Below are positions 39,001 through 45,000 of a stretch of 64,000 nt of DNA, in pieces (the first letter of the stretch is position 1; the number at the start of each line of letters is the position of its first letter). The DNA is from Bolinopsis microptera (lineage: Eukaryota; Ctenophora; Tentaculata; Lobata; Bolinopsidae), in NCBI RefSeq assembly GCF_026151205.1, contig NC_087084.1:13729453-13793452 (forward strand), written 5' to 3'. Below the pieces are notes generated by a model. The model worked only from the letters and a program-made list of their open reading frames with translations, was not told the DNA's origin and did no database searches. Both the position numbers and the translations under genes were made by a program.

Positions 39001-42000
39001 GAGTTTATTCATTACGCGTGATCAGATGATTCATGATTGGCTTACCTGATCACGTGATTAAGTGAACCCGTTAAATTGTTAAGGCTGCCTATAGCCCAAT
39101 TAAGGTGTCGTGTCACATAATCACCCAATCAATTTTGTTAACGAGATACACAAAATTCGGCTATGAACAATATTTCCCTATGGGACTAATAGCAGCTGAT
39201 AAAGTGATAAGTATCACCCCCTGGGATCCGACTTACTCGACTTCGGCTTCAATGTCCAAGCAGATTTATGAGCTTGTTTATCTCCTTGCTGTCGTCAAGC
39301 CCTGTGTCCCTCCACAAGATGTCTACATAGGTGAAGTGTGGTCTTATCCTACGACGATATCTGTGAAGAGGAGGTTCCCATAGATAAACCTGATGGGTCA
39401 GGTGCTCGTCATGTCCGGCGAGATGACCAGCTAGCCTCATTCTCCGCTCAGCTATCTTATCAGTTGCTCTAATGAGGTGTCCATACACTTTAGCGCTAGT
39501 CTGCCGCTCTGACCAGTCTATGTTAATTGCCATTCTCGTATAACATCTGTATATTATAATGTAATATATATAATATACGCTTTGCGAGGGTCTGGCTGCA
39601 GCTGACAGTCCATGTTTCAGAGCCATATAGAAGGATTCGACTGTAGCCAGGAACAGTCGTACCTTGGACGCATACCAGACTTCCATATCATCTTCATCTG
39701 GTAGCAAACCGCCCAAGCCTTAGCTGACCCTTAAGAACTCATTTTTGGAGCATCTCTGCCCGATTAATGAATTTTTAACCTGTTTCAGAACACCATGTAG
39801 CTCAGTTTGAGTTCGACGAAAAGCAACAATTATCGATCAGGTGCAGACCTAAAACCAAGATCCACATATATGAAGCTCTGCTCTTCGATCGTACTCCCGG
39901 ATGCTCTGGTAGGTTAATAAACATATTTATATGTTTACAAAGATTGTTACCGAGTTACGATTTCCTTTGGATTTCATTTTTTTAGTGTGCAGGTCTTCAT
40001 TATCTTTCTTTAAAATTAGAATTATACTCCAATCTGATTTAATTATGAATTCAGGTAAAGAAATTGAAAACGTTACGAAATCAATTTACAACATGTGTTC
40101 CGCTGCGGAACAGTGTCAAATATACGACCTTATAGAAACAAACTACAATGTTGCAGATGGTTGTAATTACGAAAGGCTGAATATTACTTTTGATTGTATG
40201 AACGACAGATTGATCAAGTTAACTAGATCGACCAGAAACACTGATGATAAGAATTCTTCCGTTGGATTAGTGATATTTTTACTGTGTACTCTTTTTTTGT
40301 TGCCAACATGTTGTGCATGCTGTGCCAATTGGTGCAAGGAGGATGAGCTGGACGACCACCATGTGTGTTCACTGATTGCTTATTTTTTGGGTGCAATATG
40401 TTGTTGGCCATGCATATTACTTTATTGTGTATATTATTGTTTTCTTGATTGTTGCAATATGGAGGATGAGGAGGCCACCAACTCAACAGCTGCAACCAGT
40501 GGCACCTACCCACCAGCCGCAACCAGTGGCACCTACCCACCAGCCGCAACCGGTGACACCTACCCACCACCCGCAATCAGTGGCACCAACCCAACAGCCG
40601 CAATCAGTGGCACCTACCCACCAGCCGCAACCAGTAGCACCTACCCACCTGCCACAACCAGTGGCACCTACCCACCAGCCGCAATCAGTGGCACCTACCC
40701 ACCAGCCGCAACCAGTGGCACCTACCCACCAGCCGCAATCAGTGGCACCTACCCACCAGCCGCAATCAGTGGCACCTACCCACCAGCCGCAACTAGTGGC
40801 ACCTACCCACCACCCGCAACCAGTGGCACTTACCCAGCCGCCGCAACCGGTGGCACCTTCCCACCTGCCACAACTAGTGGCACCTACCCACCACCCGCAA
40901 CCGGTGGCACTTGCTCACCAGCCGCAACTGGTGGCACCTACCCACCACACGGAACCGTTGGAGCTAGGATATCTACCTTATCTGACCACTCTCCGCCAAG
41001 TTACAATGATGTCATTGACCTCCAACAGCTCCCACCGCCAAGTTACAATGATGTCACCACAAGTGGTGGAGGAACTACTCTACCAATGGCGGCTGGACGT
41101 TTGCAAAAACATCCTCATCAGTAAACAAGATCAACTAGTGTTGACCCAGTTAAATAGATGACTTACCTCACCAAAATTGGAGGTGATAAAAAACAGTTAC
41201 GGAGTACGGACTAACGAACTAAATCAAATACTGTTAACAAAATAATAAGTTAATGTTTTATTATTATTAAGCTAATATTAATATTAAGTTATTATTAATA
41301 ATTAACAAGCACCATGAGAGTAGATGTAGTTGAGTATTTTGATGTGAGTTGAGAGTGCTAGATCTATAATCTCGGTGCTGCTGTCTCGGCCTGTTATCAG
41401 TATCCACAGCACTTGGAGCACTTTGTCAGAGATTACTCCTTCCTTATCGTCCTCTGCCAGTCTGACATTTGTTTAATTAGCTTATTGTCTAATTGGAGGA
41501 TTCGTTAATTGGTTATTATACATATCTTCAAGAATCAGTCTATAATGACGGTTTTTTTTCTAACCAGTTAACTAAACAGAATCTTCCAACAACCAATTTG
41601 ACAAACATTTAATTCTAAAATATTGATAAAATCATCATCTTCACACACAAAAATAACAAATATTAATTCTAACCTTCCCATAAGTTCTAGAAGTTTCTCC
41701 TTAGTCTTATGATTGGCAGTCTCCCAACTCCTCTGGAATCTGATAAAGATAGCATCCAGAGAGTCGGGGTTCAGCACCCAGGCTAACTTAGCCAGAAGAT
41801 CGTGAATATTCTTTACGATTGCCTCGTGTTTGTCGATCTGAGCATCCCATATGAGGTCTATGTCTGCTGTTGTCAACTTGTCCTCGTGTATTAAAAACCT
41901 AGGTTTATAAAAATATGTTAATTATTAATAATTGAAAACTGGCAGATAATTGATCTTAATTTTTAGATTTTAATTAATCACAATTTTAACAGAATTATCG

Positions 42001-45000
42001 AATATTTTGAATATTTCCAAGAAATTAATTTTGGAAACACTAACTTGAGGGTTTTGTCAAGTTTCTCAACGTATTGTGGCAGGTGGAGGTAGTCGGTGAA
42101 CACAACGTTAAGAATCTTCTGATCTTTTAGCCAACATCCCAGGTCCTCGGAGGTAATACTGTCCGAGTCTTGGTTCTGTCTCCTTTAGGAGGGTTACTTA
42201 TTAGCTACTAATTGAAATGTTCACTGATTAGCTGCTAATTAAAACGTTTTAATGTGTTTGAGTATCAACTATCATGGATTAATGAGTCTCACAGAATCAA
42301 GTACGGATAGTGAAGAATGGGAAATGACGACAAGTCGTGAAATTGCGAAAATTTACGTGACGTCATCACAATTCTCACGTGACGTCATCACAATTCTCAC
42401 TCGACGTCATCACAATTCTCACGTGATGTCATCACAATTCTCACGCGACGTAATCAATTAATTGTGAAACGTGAAGCACAAACCGGTTAAAAAGGAAAGG
42501 AGTAATGATCCTGTTTAGTTCATTTAGCGCATTCATTTTCCCGTTGAAGCTGCTCGTTTTGATGAGTTTCAGTAAAAGATCCAAATGAAGAATTTCCACA
42601 CCTTGGACCAACTTCTTCCTGCAGCAAAAATTAATGATATTTGAGAAATAATATTAGATACTGTATAAGTTAAATCAAATAATATTTGACTGTGAAATAT
42701 TTCCATCATTTACATTAATCAAGTTATATGGGGGAGGGGCCCCCTGTATAGTTCTTGTATAAAGGCTACAAAACGAAAAAAATTGTAACACCAGTTATCC
42801 AACGAGGTCATCATTTCATCGAAACATCACGTGACGTCATCACAACATCACGTGACGTCATCACAACATCACGTGACGTCATCACAAAGCTTACTTGTCC
42901 TGGGGTGCCCGATGGAGTATCATCTTCAGTGTCTGTATCAGGCCGGAGAGAGTATCATTTCTTGTCTCCACTTTTGTCTCTTTCTTTAGCTGCTCGTCCG
43001 ACAGGTTGGAAACGTAATCTGAAGAATTGTATTGATTTACAATGGCAAAAGGGTTGTCAAAATTCCCGAAATCCCCTAAACATTTTAAAACAAATTAAAT
43101 AATATACAGATAGTTTAAGAAGGAATATACAGATGGTTTAAGAAGGAATATGGCGGTACTAACTTGTAACAATAAGGGTACAGGGTACTAGATACGTTTA
43201 AGAAGGAATATGGCGGTACTAACTTGTAACAATAAGGGTACAGGGTACTAGATACGTTTGCACGCAGGATGAGGTTAGCAGGTCAATACACAGACCAAAC
43301 GGCTTGAGATATGCTGATACTAGCTGAAAGTATAGTTGTTTTTACCTAATAATTATGCAAACTTAACTAACTGGTCATTTTAATTTTAATTTATTCAATT
43401 GGTAGTATAACTAGTGAGTAGTGACTACTGGAGTTTGATTTAAATTTTATGTAAATTTTTTAAATAACCAGATCTTACCTCTAAGGATGGATTAGCAAAA
43501 GCTTTGAACTGATCTAGAACATTCTGAAACCCTTCATCACTCCCGAAGTTGTTGATCAGGTCCACCAGCCATCCCTTCGGGACCCGGAAGTCAGTGGGAC
43601 GAGCGAAGATGTCAGCTCCGGGAATTTGGGACGAGGGTGGGACAGTTTTGCTGGGTTGGGAGGCGTTGTAGTGGTGAAACCTGTCATGGTGACGTCATTA
43701 AAATCAGGTAATTAATGGGTACGTGATATTCGGCCTAACACCAATCGTAGTGGTAGAACTTTATACATACAGCAACTATAATGGGATCATTTACGTCCTA
43801 AATATTTTCTTGGATATTATATAATATAAAATATCTTGATTAAATATCATAAAATAACTGATCGGATGGGAATCCACTACTTTTATCAACAAAGAATGGC
43901 ATTGATAATCTCAAATAACGACTAACTTGGATGTAGGGTTAAAAACGATGGCCATCAGTCTCAGAAGGGCTATATTTTCACTCCTCATCTTCACTGCCAT
44001 TAGTTTTACCAACAGTACTGAGTTATCAAATATGTAGCCCTGGATAGAGATTTTGTTACTACTACTTAGATGTATAGATGTTTAATTTCAATCTGAGGAG
44101 GTAAAATTCTCAGAATTTTTGTGCATTTTACATGAATAAATGATGAGCAGTAGGCCCAATCAAGAAAATAGAGTGCAGGAGAGTCCACAGAAGTGCATTA
44201 CCCTCTCAAACACACACCACCCCCCATCCCCCACCCCCAACAGATAGCTCTCAGCAACCTCACCTGAATTTCAGGAGTCCAGCTCCCCCCCCCCACAGAT
44301 AGCACTCAGCAACCTCACCTGAATTTCAGGAGTCCAGCTCCCCCCACCCCCCCCCCCAAATAGATAGCTCTCAGCAACCTTACCTGAATTTCAGGAGTCC
44401 AGCTCCCCCCACCCCCCCCCACCCCCCAACAGATAGCTCTCAGCAACCTTACCTGAATTTCAGGAGTCCAGCTCCCCCCACCCCCCCCCCCACCCCCAAC
44501 AGATAGCACTCAGCAACTTCACCCGAATTTCAGGAGTCCAGCTCCCCCACCCCCCCCCCCAACAGATAGCTCTCAGCAACCTCACCTGAATTTCAGGAGT
44601 CCAGCTCCCCCACCCCCAACAGATAGCTCTCAGCAACCTCACCTGAATTTCAGGAGTCCAGCTCCCCCACCCCCCAACAGATAGCTCTCAGCAACCTCAC
44701 CTGAATTTCAGGAGTCCAGCTCCCCCCACCCCCCAATAGATAGCTCTCAGCAACCTCACCTGAATTTCAGGAGTCCGGCTCCCCCCCACCCCCCAACAGA
44801 TAGCTCTCAGCAACCTCACCTGAATTTCAGGAGTCCAGCTCCCCCCACCCCCCAACAGATAGCTCTCAGCAACCTCACCTGAATTTCAGGAGTCCGGCTC
44901 CCCCCACCCCCCAACAGATAGCTCTCAGCAACCTCACCTGAATTTCAGGAGTCCAGCTCCCCCCACCCCCCAATCTCCCAATAGATAGCTCTCAGCAACC

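Larger units (their letters stand above)
12300..41560 (+). repeat. Six-unit segmental tandem array (lectin-like gene plus USP9X exon 12)
   Basis: Unit starts, taken at the lectin-like ATGs, are 13212, 16994, 20649, 26186, 30485 and 38438. Spacing is about 3.7-4.3 kb once the hAT, LINE and foldback insertions are subtracted. Each unit holds a plus-strand three-exon gene, a minus-strand copy of USP9X exon 12 some 190 bp beyond its stop (further in unit 4), and 1-3 kb of shared spacer. Units 1-4 share one upstream spacer type; units 5 and 6 share another (29.7-30.48 and 37.7-38.43 kb). The whole array sits inside the intron between USP9X exons 11 and 13. Confidence 0.92.

Noticed and set aside
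13212-41124. Calling the N-terminal GCY segment a complete WSC domain
   Set aside because: The GCYK motif and a later EC are suggestive, but the segment is too short and lacks most of the WSC cysteines.
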